This document shows, piece by piece, positions 7,551-16,160 of a stretch of DNA of 37,987 nt. The notes below the pieces were generated by a model. That model was not told the origin of the DNA and ran no database searches. It saw only the letters and a program-made list of their open reading frames with translations. The DNA is taken from the NCBI GenBank assembly GCA_025449975.1, contig JANWIG010000007.1, positions 1-37,987 on the forward strand. Direction: 5' to 3'. Positions within the stretch are counted from its first letter, which is position 1, and every line of letters starts with the position of its first letter. Made by a program: the position numbers and the translations under genes. The DNA comes from Thermoactinomycetaceae bacterium. Its GTDB lineage: Bacteria > Bacillota > Bacilli > Thermoactinomycetales > Thermoactinomycetaceae.

Positions 7551-7823
7551 GTGGAAAAAAACGATACAACCTTTCTATATGATGACATCGAAAAGACACG
7601 AACCCGTTTCGTTAGTTTTATTGGCGAAGCCAATCGATTTGATCTAGCGATCATCTCAACAGACCGATTTTATGGAAAAGTCATCGTTCTCGATTTACAA
7701 TCCCATCGCTATGCCATCATCGGACAAGATGATTTGGATGAGCCTGGTTACCTTGAACATATATATCAGCTTTCTGAAGAAGATGCAGATGAACTACGCA
7801 ACTTTTTATATACAGTTGTATAA
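7551..7823 (+). CDS. Small conserved Firmicutes protein, DUF3055/SAV0927 type
   Basis: The 90-residue acidic protein has the pattern FLYDD-x-E-x-TRTRFVSFIGEANRFDLAI followed by RYAIIGQDDL and a Glu-rich helical end. From memory this resembles DUF3055 (SAV0927-like) proteins, whose function is unknown. In several Bacillales they lie near yutE/yutF/yutD. The start is GTG at 7551, with TTAGGAG 9 nt upstream; the ATG at 7544 is out of frame. It has no signal peptide or membrane segment. It ends in a strong terminator, which makes it a probable single-gene unit. Confidence 0.7.
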   Translation: MEKNDTTFLYDDIEKTRTRFVSFIGEANRFDLAIISTDRFYGKVIVLDLQSHRYAIIGQDDLDEPGYLEHIYQLSEEDADELRNFLYTVV

Positions 7824-7855
7824 AAATACCCACCGCAGAGCTGGTGGGTATTTTT
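7822..7855 (+). terminator. Terminator of the DUF3055-type gene
   Basis: AAAAATACCCACC (7822-7834) and GGTGGGTATTTTT (7843-7855) form a perfect 13-bp stem with an 8-nt loop and a T tract. It starts inside the TAA stop codon. Confidence 0.9.
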
Positions 7856-7922
7856 CGTCATCAGACAAACACTTCCAGTATAGCTCTGGCTGATCCGGAC
7901 AGGTTAGAAGTGAGGTGATAGC

Positions 7923-8168
7923 ATGGGAAAACAACCGGACTATAAGGAGCTAAAAACGGTTGAATCACAGCGAAACGAAATCATTCCTGAAGAGTTTGCC
8001 GAGGGTCCCTACGGTTCCCCGACGAACAAAAAACTAGGAAAAACGTCACCATGGGAAGCGGATCAGTTCAGTATTTCCGGTTTTACTTATGAGAATCGGG
8101 AATTCCATGAAGACTTAGACAGGAGAGTGCCTGGAAGCCACCCCATCCACGACGATCCTGATCATTAA
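7923..8168 (+). CDS. Small conserved hydrophilic protein of unknown function
   Basis: An 81-residue, proline- and charge-rich protein with the segment PEEFAEGPYGSPTNKKLG followed by TSPWE and a C-terminal HPIHDDPDH. Similar short proteins, annotated only as cytosolic protein, occur near yutF/yutD in other Bacillales (recalled, not checked). The ATG at 7923 has GAGGTGA 4 nt upstream. It probably lacks a stable globular fold. It is convergent with yutD, and the two stop codons overlap within TTAA at 8165-8168. Confidence 0.72.
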   Translation: MGKQPDYKELKTVESQRNEIIPEEFAEGPYGSPTNKKLGKTSPWEADQFSISGFTYENREFHEDLDRRVPGSHPIHDDPDH

Positions 8169-8449
8169 TGTTGTTGGACCTTCCGCAATACAAAATAAGA
8201 ACAACCAAAATTGCAGTATTCATTGAGGTATTCTTCTAAAAAGCTGATTTTGGTATCCGAGGTTGCTCGGACATGATGATCATGAAAGAAACCTTTTAAG
8301 CGAAGTTGAGAATAACCCCAATCACCAACAATAAAATCGTATTTATTTAAAATTTCACTATATCTCTTCCGAAATTCTTCTGGCTTCCAACCATCTCGAT
8401 GATTTGTGATCACTTCAAAGGTCATTCCATTTATTTCTACCTTTTTCAT
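8165..8449 (-). CDS. yutD: YutD family protein (DUF1027)
   Basis: This 94-residue protein contains YutD hallmarks: ILNKYDFIVGDWGYSQLRLKGFF (about residues 33-55) and EEYLNEYCNFGCSYFVLR near the C-terminus, including the conserved C-x-x-x-C. Function is unknown; the family is widespread in Firmicutes. The ATG at 8449 (MKKVEING) matches the usual start of the family, but it has no Shine-Dalgarno nearby. The only good one (AAAGGAGG, 8483-8490) is 33 nt upstream and serves a 5-codon frame that ends 2 nt before this ATG (see findings). A TTG at 8455 is another possible start. Confidence 0.88.
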   Translation of the reverse strand: MKKVEINGMTFEVITNHRDGWKPEEFRKRYSEILNKYDFIVGDWGYSQLRLKGFFHDHHVRATSDTKISFLEEYLNEYCNFGCSYFVLRKVQQH

Positions 8450-8451
8450 GG

Positions 8452-8469
8452 TCAATTGGTGCAGTCCAT
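8452..8469 (-). other. Possible five-codon leader frame coupled to yutD
   Basis: ATG-GAC-TGC-ACC-AAT-TGA (8469-8452) lies 13 nt after the AGGAGG at 8488-8483, and its TGA ends 2 nt before the yutD ATG. Terminating ribosomes could reinitiate on yutD. The SD spacing is longer than ideal. Confidence 0.3.
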
Positions 8470-8665
8470 CTTCGCACCCAATCCTCCTTTATCAAACAAA
8501 TGCATGACTGTTTTATCGAATTATTTCCAGACAAATATAGGATAGACTCTTTTTTCTAGTCTGATATGTACTATGGTAACACAACTATGATTTCCTCACT
8601 ATGTTTTTATTGGAAGCGTATTCATTTTAAAAGCGGGACAACCTAAGAGAAGGAGGTGTTTGCGA

Positions 8666-9331
8666 TTGAAAAAGATCGTAATGGGTTTAGTCTGCTTGAC
8701 TTTGACCTTTGCTCCAGCTTGTACCACAAATGATGAAGCAGCGCAGGAACTTGGAAATGGTCCTCAAGATCCTTTATATCGTGAGACCAATCATCCCAGT
8801 CGTATGGGGGCAGCCCGACGCGATAATAACGAAATAAATGGTCATGAACATGCTGCCAGCGGTGGACAAAACGAGATTGGATATTTCCGTTATAACCCAG
8901 CCAATTATCGGGATAAAGTTGGAACAGATCCCACAACCCACAAAGTGTATGTGGATCGTCCGATTTTGGCCAAGTACATTGCCCAGTTGGTAACTGTATT
9001 ACCCAATGTAAAAGATGCAACTGCTTTAGTTACCGATGACCACGTCTTTATTGGGGTACGAACCAAAAACGGCAAGCCGGATGCCAAAGTACGTAAGGAA
9101 GCCAAGCGAACAGCCGAAGCGGTCACTCCTCGTTATTACAAGGTTCATGTGACCGACAGCGAAGAACTAGAAAAACGGATCAATGCGATCGGCATGCGCA
9201 TGCGGACCAACCATGATGTAGAAGGTGTAAAAGGCGATTTGGAACAGCTTCTTCGCCAAATGGGCGACGATACTCCGCCGAATGTAAATGAAAATATCGA
9301 ACCGAATAGTAAAATTCAAATCGGTTATTAG
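8666..9331 (+). CDS. yutC: YhcN/YlaJ-family sporulation lipoprotein (YutC)
   Basis: The 221-residue protein has a short signal peptide (MKKIVMGLVCLTLTFAP) ending in APAC, so Cys 19 is the likely lipidated residue; the lipobox is atypical, with Ala at -3. The mature part contains the YhcN/YlaJ domain: an N-terminal Asn/Asp-rich linker, then VDRPILAKYIAQLVTVLPNVKDATALVTDDHVFIGV and a basic helix, then YYKVHVTD. These lipoproteins are found on spores or in the forespore of bacilli. TTG at 8666 is chosen because AAGGAGGTG lies 9 nt upstream; TTG at 8660 is too close. Position between yutD and lipA matches B. subtilis yutC. Confidence 0.82.
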   Translation: MKKIVMGLVCLTLTFAPACTTNDEAAQELGNGPQDPLYRETNHPSRMGAARRDNNEINGHEHAASGGQNEIGYFRYNPANYRDKVGTDPTTHKVYVDRPILAKYIAQLVTVLPNVKDATALVTDDHVFIGVRTKNGKPDAKVRKEAKRTAEAVTPRYYKVHVTDSEELEKRINAIGMRMRTNHDVEGVKGDLEQLLRQMGDDTPPNVNENIEPNSKIQIGY

Positions 9332-9337
9332 TTGTTA

Positions 9338-9383
9338 AAGACAACCCATAGCAAGGGGTTCCCTTGTTAGGTTGTCTTTTTTT
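9338..9383 (+). terminator. Terminator between convergent yutC and lipA
   Basis: AAAGACAACC/GGTTGTCTTT with an inner CAAGGG/CCCTTG helix and a 7-T tail on the plus strand. It begins 7 nt after the yutC stop. The A-rich 5' side could also serve lipA in the other direction. Confidence 0.88.
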
Positions 9384-9384
9384 C

Positions 9385-10284
9385 TCAATTCGTATGAGAA
9401 GGATCGGCACTTTTCATCGCGCTCTTGGCCGACTTCACTTGTTCATGAGCATGATAGGAACTACGCACCAACGGTCCCGACTCAACATGAGAAAATCCAA
9501 GTTTTAAACCTTCCTGGCGTAAAGATTGAAATTCCTCTGGAGTATAGTACCGTTCGATTTTCATGTGTTTTTTGGTAGGTTGCAAATATTGACCGATCGT
9601 TACAATATCCACTTCATGTTCCCTTAAATCCCTCATCGCTTCGATCACTTCTTCGTATCTCTCACCTACACCAACCATAATGCTCGATTTTGTAGGAACA
9701 TGCGCTTGCATCTGCTTCGCTTTTTTTAGCAGCAATAGCGAACGATCATATTTGGCTTTTGCCCGTACACGATCCGATAAACGACGAACGGTTTCGATAT
9801 TGTGATTTAAAATATCCGGTTTGGCATCCATCACGGTTTGAAGAGCATCCCAATTTCCTTGAAAATCGGGAATCAACACTTCGACACTGGTCAATGGATT
9901 CCGTTTGCGAATCGCCCGAATCGTCGCAGCAAAAATCGCAGCTCCGCCATCAGCTAAATCATCTCGTGCCACCGAAGTGACCACCGCATGCCGCACTCCC
10001 ATTTGTTCTACCGCTTCTGCCACTCTTTCCGGCTCAGCCCAATCCAGCTCGGTTGGCATCCCTGTCTTCACCGCACAAAAACGGCAAGCCCGGGTACAGA
10101 TTTCGCCTAGAATCATAAAAGTGGCCGTCCGGTTAGCCCAACACTCATAAATATTGGGACAACGTGCTTCCTCACAAACCGTATGCAACGTTTTACTGCG
10201 CACCATTTTCTTTATTTCTTGATAGTTTTCCCCGGTTGCCAATTTAACTTTTAACCAATCTGGTTTGCGTTCAATGGTTGTCAA
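9385..10284 (-). CDS. lipA: Lipoyl synthase
   Basis: This radical-SAM enzyme inserts two sulfur atoms into protein-bound octanoyl groups to make lipoyl cofactor. Both iron-sulfur sites are visible: the auxiliary cluster Cys in [12 protein letters not shown] and the radical-SAM CTRACRFC. The C-terminal RSSYHA carries the Ser ligand of the auxiliary cluster. [11 protein letters not shown] and IGQYLQPT are typical LipA strands. The start is uncertain. The longest frame begins at TTG 10326 without a Shine-Dalgarno. TTG at 10284 gives 299 residues, close to the usual length, and has GGAAGG 12 nt upstream, so it is preferred. The gene ends at the shared yutC terminator and is divergent from lytH. 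Confidence 0.95.
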   Translation of the reverse strand: MTTIERKPDWLKVKLATGENYQEIKKMVRSKTLHTVCEEARCPNIYECWANRTATFMILGEICTRACRFCAVKTGMPTELDWAEPERVAEAVEQMGVRHAVVTSVARDDLADGGAAIFAATIRAIRKRNPLTSVEVLIPDFQGNWDALQTVMDAKPDILNHNIETVRRLSDRVRAKAKYDRSLLLLKKAKQMQAHVPTKSSIMVGVGERYEEVIEAMRDLREHEVDIVTIGQYLQPTKKHMKIERYYTPEEFQSLRQEGLKLGFSHVESGPLVRSSYHAHEQVKSAKSAMKSADPSHTN

Positions 10285-10407
10285 TGCTTGATCCAACCTT
10301 CCACTTAGTGATTCATCTTTTAGCAAGATGGATTCTGTCTATTGACTTATTATTTTACCACAACTCTCCTTACTTCCAATAACCTCCACTTATGAACCCA
10401 TCACCCT

Positions 10408-10450
10408 TTTATCATACTAATAAAGAATTTATCGATGATCAGGTGATAAT
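10408..10450 (+). promoter_or_regulatory. Possible sporulation-type promoter and RBS of lytH
   Basis: CATACTA at about 10413 resembles a sigma-F/G -10 element, and the -35 side is weak (TTATGA about 17 nt upstream). B. subtilis lytH is mother-cell (sigma-K) expressed, and CATANNNTA does not fit exactly here. AGGTGA lies 5 nt before the ATG. Confidence 0.22.
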
Positions 10451-11470
10451 ATGGCGCGAAACATAATACTTTCTTGTCTAATCTTTCTTTTTCTTTCGCA
10501 TTCTTCCTCCTCGGTCTATGGGATAACTGAGTCGCCTGACGTCACTCGTAAACATTTGTTTGAGAGCATGGAAGTGCTAACCGGAGTTCCTTGGACCTAT
10601 CTGGCTGCTATGGACCAATATGAAAAGAATATTCACCGTTTAAAAAAGGATTCTTCTTCAGATAAACGAATGACTTCCATTAAGATTCCCGAACCGCTTT
10701 GGGTTGGTTTCTCCAATCCCAATTTAGATGATGAGCATCTGGCGTCGATTCTCTTCTTTCAAGGGATCGGTCGAGATGGAAACGGTGATCAGCTCGCCAA
10801 GCGAACCGATGATATCGATGTGCTGTATTCGATCGCCCTCTATTTAGCTCGGAATGGGACAGATGAAGATAGTATTCGTGAACAGCTGTGGAGATATTAT
10901 AAACATTCTATACCAGTCGATATCATTACTCATATCGCTAAGATATTTAAGAAGTTTGATCGAATCGATCTCCAAGGATCTGCTTTTCCCATTCCTCTGT
11001 CCTACAATTACACTTATCGGAGTACATGGGGAGATCGCAGAGGTTGGGGCGGTTTACGCATCCATGAAGGGACAGATATTTTTGCCGATTATGGTACTCC
11101 TGTTCGCAGTACCTGCTATGGCTATGTCGAACTAAAAGGCTGGAATCGCTACGGTGGTTGGCGCATTGGTATTCGCGATCTTCATAACAATTACCACTAT
11201 TTTGCCCATTTGTCCGGCTTTCGCAAAGGACTAAAACAAGGGGATATCGTTCAGCCAGGGGAAGTCATCGGATCTGTCGGTTCTACCGGCTATGGTCCTC
11301 CAGGCACTTCAGGAAAGTTTCCCCCCCATTTACACTACGGGTTATATAAATTTAATGGTCGAAACACTTATTCTTACGATCCCTATCCTTTACTAAAAAA
11401 GTGGGAACGCCAAGCAAAAGAAAAACGAAAATTAAAGAAACAAAACAAAAGAAATGCTACAAAACAGTAA
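10451..11470 (+). CDS. lytH: LytH-like spore peptidoglycan L-Ala-D-Glu peptidase (M23)
   Basis: A 339-residue protein with a signal peptide (residues 1-24) and a C-terminal M23 (LytM-type) zinc peptidase domain from about residue 175. Zinc ligands are H205 and D209 in IHEGTD and H295 in HLH (293-295); H253 in YFAHLSG is the other catalytic His. B. subtilis LytH trims spore peptidoglycan peptides to single L-Ala, needed for cortex structure. The N-terminal 150 residues match the LytH-specific region rather than other M23 proteins. The C-terminal tail is Lys/Arg/Asn-rich. The ATG at 10451 has AGGTGA 5 nt upstream. The gene follows lipA divergently, as in the yut/yun order. Confidence 0.85.
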   Translation: MARNIILSCLIFLFLSHSSSSVYGITESPDVTRKHLFESMEVLTGVPWTYLAAMDQYEKNIHRLKKDSSSDKRMTSIKIPEPLWVGFSNPNLDDEHLASILFFQGIGRDGNGDQLAKRTDDIDVLYSIALYLARNGTDEDSIREQLWRYYKHSIPVDIITHIAKIFKKFDRIDLQGSAFPIPLSYNYTYRSTWGDRRGWGGLRIHEGTDIFADYGTPVRSTCYGYVELKGWNRYGGWRIGIRDLHNNYHYFAHLSGFRKGLKQGDIVQPGEVIGSVGSTGYGPPGTSGKFPPHLHYGLYKFNGRNTYSYDPYPLLKKWERQAKEKRKLKKQNKRNATKQ

Positions 11471-11494
11471 GGGGATGAAATCACCCCCTTTTTT
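11469..11494 (+). terminator. Terminator of lytH
   Basis: AAGGGG/CCCCTT with an inner TGA/TCA helix and a T tract. It overlaps the lytH stop codon and extends over the last codon of the convergent APC permease gene (stop at 11481-11483). Confidence 0.8.
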
Positions 11495-12902
11495 CTTTGC
11501 TCCTAGATGCATTCAACTTTGAATTTCGATAAGAATAGGCAAAATAAAAAGCAATTCCAATCGCCAACCAAATACCAAAACGGATCCACGTTTGCATTGG
11601 CAATTGGGACATCAAGAAACCGCAAAATAGAACCGCTAAAACAGGGAGATAAGGAACTCCTGGACAACGAAATTTCCGTTCCATCTCCGGTTGTGTGTAA
11701 CGTAAGACAATCACCGCAATGGAGATCACAACAAAGGCAGTCAATGTTCCTAGGTTGACGAGCTCTACCAACTGACCGAGTGGCACAAACGCCCCCAATA
11801 ACGCACAGATCATACCGTACAACCACGTAGCCCCGTAAGGGGTACGATACTTGGGATGGACTGTCGAGAATCGTTTGAATAATAACCCGTCCCTAGACAT
11901 CGAAAAGCCGATGCGAATTTGTCCATACAACATAACTAACATTACGGTTGTCATTCCTAAGATGGCGCCAATATCGATGATTCCAGCCACCCAATCTTGC
12001 CCAATAAAGGTCATCACATAGGAAACAGGAGCGCTTTCATGCCCTTTAAAATGAGCAAAAGGCATCACCCCTGTTACAACCAAGGTAACGAGAACATAAC
12101 AAGTTGTACAAATTCCTAAAGACCACAAAATCCCTCTCGGGAGATCTTTACCAGGATCACGTGTTTCCTCTGCCGCTGAACTAACCGCATCAAAACCGAG
12201 ATAGGCAAAGAAAACAAGTGCCGCGGCAGTAAAAACACCTGACCAGCCAAATGGCATAAACGGTGACCAGTTAGCCGGTTTCACATAAAAAACTCCCACC
12301 AAAATAACGAGCAATACCACTGCTACTTTTAAAAAAACCAACAGATTATTTACCCACTTTGACTCTCGAATTCCAAGCGATAATAACCAAGTGATCAACA
12401 TCACGATAACAAATGCGGGGAGATTCATAAATGTCCCCTGGGTAGCATCATACGCCGCAGTAAATGCCTTGGGCAGTTCTACCCCTATTCCTTGCAAAAA
12501 AGATTGAAAATAACCTGACCAACCGCTCGAAACCGCACTAACTGCTAACATATATTCCAACATCAGATCCCAACCGATGATCCACGCAAAAAACTCTCCT
12601 AATGTGACATAAGTATACGTATAGACTGAACCAGAAACCGGCACCATCGAGGCAAACTCCGCATAAGAAAAAGCGGCAAGAACACAGGCAATTCCAGCAA
12701 TAATAAAAGATAAAATCAGTGCAGGTCCAGCATCCAGTGCCCCTTTTCCCGTCAAAACGAAAATACCTGTTCCGATAATCGCCCCAATCCCCAAAAATGT
12801 AAGATCCAAAGCGGTTAAATTTCTTCGTAAAGTCACTCCTTTCATGCCTTGTTCACTTTCCTGCATCAGTTGACGAACGCTCTTTTTCCTTAATAATTTC
12901 AC
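11481..12902 (-). CDS. APC-family cationic amino acid transporter (YfnA/CAT type)
   Basis: This 473-residue protein has 12 predicted membrane segments. The unwound TM1 motif GIGAIIGTGIFVLTG (residues 37-51) binds the amino-acid backbone in APC transporters. FFAYLGFDAVSSAAEETRDPGKDLPRGI (TM6 and following loop) is typical of the CAT subgroup, which includes B. subtilis YfnA and GkApcT. The C-terminus after TM12 is short and charged. The start is GTG at 12902, with GGTGA about 9 nt upstream. It is a single-gene unit, convergent with lytH. Substrate within the cationic/neutral amino acids cannot be set from sequence. Confidence 0.88.
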   Translation of the reverse strand: MKLLRKKSVRQLMQESEQGMKGVTLRRNLTALDLTFLGIGAIIGTGIFVLTGKGALDAGPALILSFIIAGIACVLAAFSYAEFASMVPVSGSVYTYTYVTLGEFFAWIIGWDLMLEYMLAVSAVSSGWSGYFQSFLQGIGVELPKAFTAAYDATQGTFMNLPAFVIVMLITWLLSLGIRESKWVNNLLVFLKVAVVLLVILVGVFYVKPANWSPFMPFGWSGVFTAAALVFFAYLGFDAVSSAAEETRDPGKDLPRGILWSLGICTTCYVLVTLVVTGVMPFAHFKGHESAPVSYVMTFIGQDWVAGIIDIGAILGMTTVMLVMLYGQIRIGFSMSRDGLLFKRFSTVHPKYRTPYGATWLYGMICALLGAFVPLGQLVELVNLGTLTAFVVISIAVIVLRYTQPEMERKFRCPGVPYLPVLAVLFCGFLMSQLPMQTWIRFGIWLAIGIAFYFAYSYRNSKLNASRSKEKRG

Positions 12903-13054
12903 TTCCCTGAATCACCCCAATATTCGCTCTATAACCTTATTATATACGACAAATACAACACAATAAACACAATTTTATAAATATTAATAATAAATAATAT
13001 ATATTAAAATATTTTTATTCATCTATTTTATTATTCGCCAACTCAAGATAAAAC

Positions 13055-13088
13055 AAAAAAGCTTAGGAAATCCAAATATTTCCTAAGC
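13055..13088 (-). terminator. Terminator of the glutaredoxin-like gene
   Basis: GCTTAGGAAAT (13061-13071) and ATTTCCTAAGC (13078-13088) form an 11-bp perfect stem. On the minus strand TTTTTTG follows. Confidence 0.88.
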
Positions 13089-13122
13089 ATGGTTTCTTAT
13101 CACTCTACTATGTACCAAAATT

Positions 13123-13353
13123 CTAATTGCGACCGAGAGCCTCCAAAATCAGATCTGGCTGTAAACCTTGAATGGCCTTCTTTCCGATCACTGTAACAGG
13201 GACACCGAGAAAGCCCATTTCTTTAATTTCTTCGAGATAGGCTGGATTACTGGCACAATCTTTCACTTCATATGGAATCTGATAATCAGATAAAAACCGC
13301 TTTAACACATTGCATTCCAAGCAATGCGGTCTTGAATAAACAACCACGTTCAC
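13123..13353 (-). CDS. Glutaredoxin/NrdH-like thiol protein
   Basis: A 76-residue thioredoxin-fold protein. CLEC near residue 11-14 is the CxxC redox site, and GVPVTVIG carries the conserved cis-Pro. AIQGLQPDLI follows, as in glutaredoxins and NrdH-redoxins. It is the minimal single-domain size. GTG at 13353 (8 nt after GGGGG) is preferred over the adjacent TTG at 13356, and the two differ by one residue. It is divergent from the UbiD-family gene and has its own terminator. The partner protein is unknown. Confidence 0.85.
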   Translation of the reverse strand: MNVVVYSRPHCLECNVLKRFLSDYQIPYEVKDCASNPAYLEEIKEMGFLGVPVTVIGKKAIQGLQPDLILEALGRN

Positions 13354-13398
13354 CAAGAATTCCCCCTTTTTTCATTTATTATATCGCTTTTCATTCGC

Positions 13399-13425
13399 TA
13401 TAATAGAGTGGGATAGAACGGGAGG
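13399..13425 (+). promoter_or_regulatory. -10 box and RBS of the UbiD-family gene
   Basis: TATAAT at 13399-13404 followed by GGGAGG at 13420-13425, 9 nt before the TTG start at 13435. The -35 is not clear. Confidence 0.5.
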
Positions 13426-13434
13426 TTATTTATT

Positions 13435-15192
13435 TTGTATAAAAATTTACGTTCTTTTATCAACCAACTACGTCAAGACAAAGATCTCGTCGAAATTGAC
13501 GCTCCAGTTGATCCTTACCTTGAGCTAGCTGAAATTCACCGGCGGGTTATTGCTGAAGAGGGACCAGCTTTGTTGTTTACCAATGTGAAAGGTAGTAATT
13601 TTCCCGTTGTTACGAATCTATTTGGTACACCACGCCGGGTAGAACTTGCTTTTGGGTCTAGACCGGAGCAATTGATGAAACAAATCGTTGATTTATCTCA
13701 TAAATTGATGCCACCTACCCCAAAAGCATTGTGGGGAGAAAGGAAATTGCTTGGTGAGTTATTTAAAATCGGGCTCCAATCCGTTCCACCGAGCAAAGCA
13801 CCCGTCCTTGAATCTCGCCAAGAGAAAGTCGATGTGACCAAATTACCTGTGATTACCTCATGGCAAGAAGATGGTGGACCTTTTTTCACCCTGCCTTTGG
13901 TTTATACACAGCATCCCGAAACAAAGCAACACAATCTTGGGATGTACCGAATGCAAGTATTTGATCGACAAACTACTGGCATGCACTGGCAAATTCACAA
14001 AGGCGGAGGATTCCATCATTATGAAGCGGAAAAACGAAATCAGCCATTGCCGGTCCGTGTCTTTTTAGGAGGACCTCCAGCCTTAATCGTCTCAGCGATT
14101 GCTCCGGTTCCCGAGTTTTTGCCTGAACTGATGCTCACCTCACTCATCTTAGGTGAAAAGCTTCCCGTTGTGAAGCCAGATGGAGAATATCCGATTGTTG
14201 CTGAAGCTGAATTTGTGATTTCTGGAAAGGTTCCTCCCCATGAAAGACGTTTGGAAGGACCTTTTGGTGATCATTACGGTTACTACTCGCTTGCTCATGA
14301 TTTTCCTGTCTTCCATATTGATCAGATCTATCATCGCAAAGATGCCATTTATCCAGCTACCATTGTCGGTAAACCAAAACAAGAGGATTATTACCTCGGT
14401 GAGTTCCTACAAAAGCTGCTATCGCCTGCATATCCCATGGCTATGCCAGGTATTCGCGATCTCTGGGCTTATCCAGAAACAGGCGTTCATGCCTTAGCTG
14501 CTGCTGTGGTACGGGAAAGTTATCAACGGGAAGCTTTGGTCAATGCTTTCCGGATCTTAGGAGAAGGTCAGCTCACACTTACCAAGTTCTTAATTGTGAC
14601 GGATCAATCGGTTTCTCTTGAAGACTTCCCACGCCTCTTCGAAACGGTATTAGAACGTTTTGATCCAGCCACTGATCTTTTTATCATTAATCACACTTCG
14701 ATGGATACACTTGATTATACCGGTCGCAGACTCAATCATGGCAGCAAGGGAATTCTCTTGGGGACAGGTGATCCTGTTCGCCAACTTCCTAGCCGTTATG
14801 TCGGACCGGACATGGATGGTATTCGACAAGCAGCTACTTACTGTAAAGGGGCTCTTGTTCTCGAAGCAGCACCTTTCACCCAACGCCCTCAACTTGCAGA
14901 GGAGCTGTTGCAGCATTATCATGAACCACTCGCCGAATGGCCCATGGTTTTCCTTGTCGATGACATCGAAGCGGCGTCGGGACAATCTCCTTTCTTATGG
15001 ACGATTTTCACTCGTTTTGATCCTGCTCATGATATTTATGCGAAAACAAATCTCATTCATCATCATCCCAGCTACCAGTTCCCCATCATTGTCGATGCGC
15101 GGATGAAGCCAGGATATCCGGACGAGCTAGTGGTCGATCCCGATATCGAAAAACGAGTGAATGAGCGTTGGAATGAATACTTTAAAAAATAA
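13435..15192 (+). CDS. UbiD-family (prenylated-FMN) decarboxylase, long form
   Basis: This 585-residue protein belongs to the UbiD family, which reversibly decarboxylates aromatic or unsaturated acids with prenylated FMN. The core segment EGPFGDHYGYYS (about residues 278-289) is a family signature, and LGMYRMQVFD with HWQIHKGGG lies in the cofactor and substrate region. It is about 100 residues longer than YclC/UbiD (around 475-495) and closer in length to the decarboxylases of futalosine-dependent menaquinone synthesis (MqnL group). That assignment is inferred from length only, as no mqn genes are adjacent. The start is TTG at 13435 with GGGAGG 9 nt upstream. No UbiX-type prenyltransferase is in the window. 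Confidence 0.85.
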   Translation: MYKNLRSFINQLRQDKDLVEIDAPVDPYLELAEIHRRVIAEEGPALLFTNVKGSNFPVVTNLFGTPRRVELAFGSRPEQLMKQIVDLSHKLMPPTPKALWGERKLLGELFKIGLQSVPPSKAPVLESRQEKVDVTKLPVITSWQEDGGPFFTLPLVYTQHPETKQHNLGMYRMQVFDRQTTGMHWQIHKGGGFHHYEAEKRNQPLPVRVFLGGPPALIVSAIAPVPEFLPELMLTSLILGEKLPVVKPDGEYPIVAEAEFVISGKVPPHERRLEGPFGDHYGYYSLAHDFPVFHIDQIYHRKDAIYPATIVGKPKQEDYYLGEFLQKLLSPAYPMAMPGIRDLWAYPETGVHALAAAVVRESYQREALVNAFRILGEGQLTLTKFLIVTDQSVSLEDFPRLFETVLERFDPATDLFIINHTSMDTLDYTGRRLNHGSKGILLGTGDPVRQLPSRYVGPDMDGIRQAATYCKGALVLEAAPFTQRPQLAEELLQHYHEPLAEWPMVFLVDDIEAASGQSPFLWTIFTRFDPAHDIYAKTNLIHHHPSYQFPIIVDARMKPGYPDELVVDPDIEKRVNERWNEYFKK

Positions 15193-15202
15193 TGTGATAG
15201 AG

Positions 15203-15244
15203 AAAGAACCTTTCGTCGGCGAAGGATGACGAAAGGTTCTTTTT
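15203..15244. terminator. Bidirectional terminator between ubiD-like gene and appC
   Basis: AAAGAACCTTTCGTC (15203-15217) pairs with GACGAAAGGTTCTTT (15228-15242). T tracts lie on both sides, so it can end both convergent transcripts. Confidence 0.9.
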
Positions 15245-15249
15245 ACTCT

Positions 15250-16149
15250 TTATCGTCTCGTCGCTTTGGTATCAAATGCGTCACGAAGACCATCACCGAT
15301 AAAGTTAATCGACAACACTGTCAACGTGACCAACAAACCTGGTGGAATCCATAACCAAGGTTGATCTGTCAGCACAGAGATATCTTGCGCTTCTTTTAAC
15401 ATATTGCCCCAAGTAGGAACCGTGGGTGGAACACCAAAGCCTAAAAAGCTAAGAGCTGACTCGACGGTAATCATCACCGCTACTAATAGCGTGGCATTCA
15501 CTACCAGAGGAGCCAATGTGTTGGGCAACATATGGCGAAAAATGATCCTGGTTCCGGAGCAACCGATCGCTTTGGCACTTAAAATATATTCCTGTTCCCG
15601 CAAGGAGAGAAACTCCCCACGGATAATTCGCGCGGTGTTGGGCCAAGTCGTCACAGCAAGAGCGATGATCAATACCCACTCATCGGTTTGAAAGATGGCG
15701 GTGAGAAACAACACAGTAAGTGTCGTCGGCAAGGTTAACAAAATATCTGTCACCCGCATCACAATCATATCCAGCCAACCACCATAATAACCAGCTAATG
15801 CCCCCAAAAAGCCGCCGATTGCGACTGTTAAAAGCATTGTGATAAAACCGATCAACAATGAAATACGTCCACCATATAGCAAACGAGCAAACACATCTTG
15901 TCCAGAATCATTGGTTCCCAGCAAATGGGTGGAGCTTGGTTCGGCATCGACGTTATACAAATCGGAATAGCTCGGATCGTGATCAGTAAACAATGGCGCT
16001 CCGACACTCACAAAGATAATTAGAATAAGAAAGCCAAGTCCAACTAACGCCATTTTATTTTTCATAAATCTTTTTAACGCCAATTGAAAAGGAGATTGCC
16101 CTTTACGAACAGTTTGAACAGCTTTCTTAGTTTCAATCGCTGGCTGCAT
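15250..16149 (-). CDS. appC: Oligopeptide ABC transporter permease AppC
   Basis: The 299-residue protein has an N-terminal cytoplasmic segment, TM1 (about residues 32-52), an extracellular loop with the OppC-typical HLLGTNDSGQDVFARLLYG, then five more membrane segments. The EAA loop with the coupling helix reads SAKAIGCSGTRIIFRHMLPN. It is the last gene of the appDFABC-ordered operon. The ATG at 16149 has GGGGG 7 nt upstream and lies 11 nt after the appB stop. B. subtilis AppC has about 303 residues. It pairs with AppB to form the membrane channel. Confidence 0.88.
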   Translation of the reverse strand: MQPAIETKKAVQTVRKGQSPFQLALKRFMKNKMALVGLGFLILIIFVSVGAPLFTDHDPSYSDLYNVDAEPSSTHLLGTNDSGQDVFARLLYGGRISLLIGFITMLLTVAIGGFLGALAGYYGGWLDMIVMRVTDILLTLPTTLTVLFLTAIFQTDEWVLIIALAVTTWPNTARIIRGEFLSLREQEYILSAKAIGCSGTRIIFRHMLPNTLAPLVVNATLLVAVMITVESALSFLGFGVPPTVPTWGNMLKEAQDISVLTDQPWLWIPPGLLVTLTVLSINFIGDGLRDAFDTKATRR

Positions 16150-16160
16150 ATCACTTCCCC

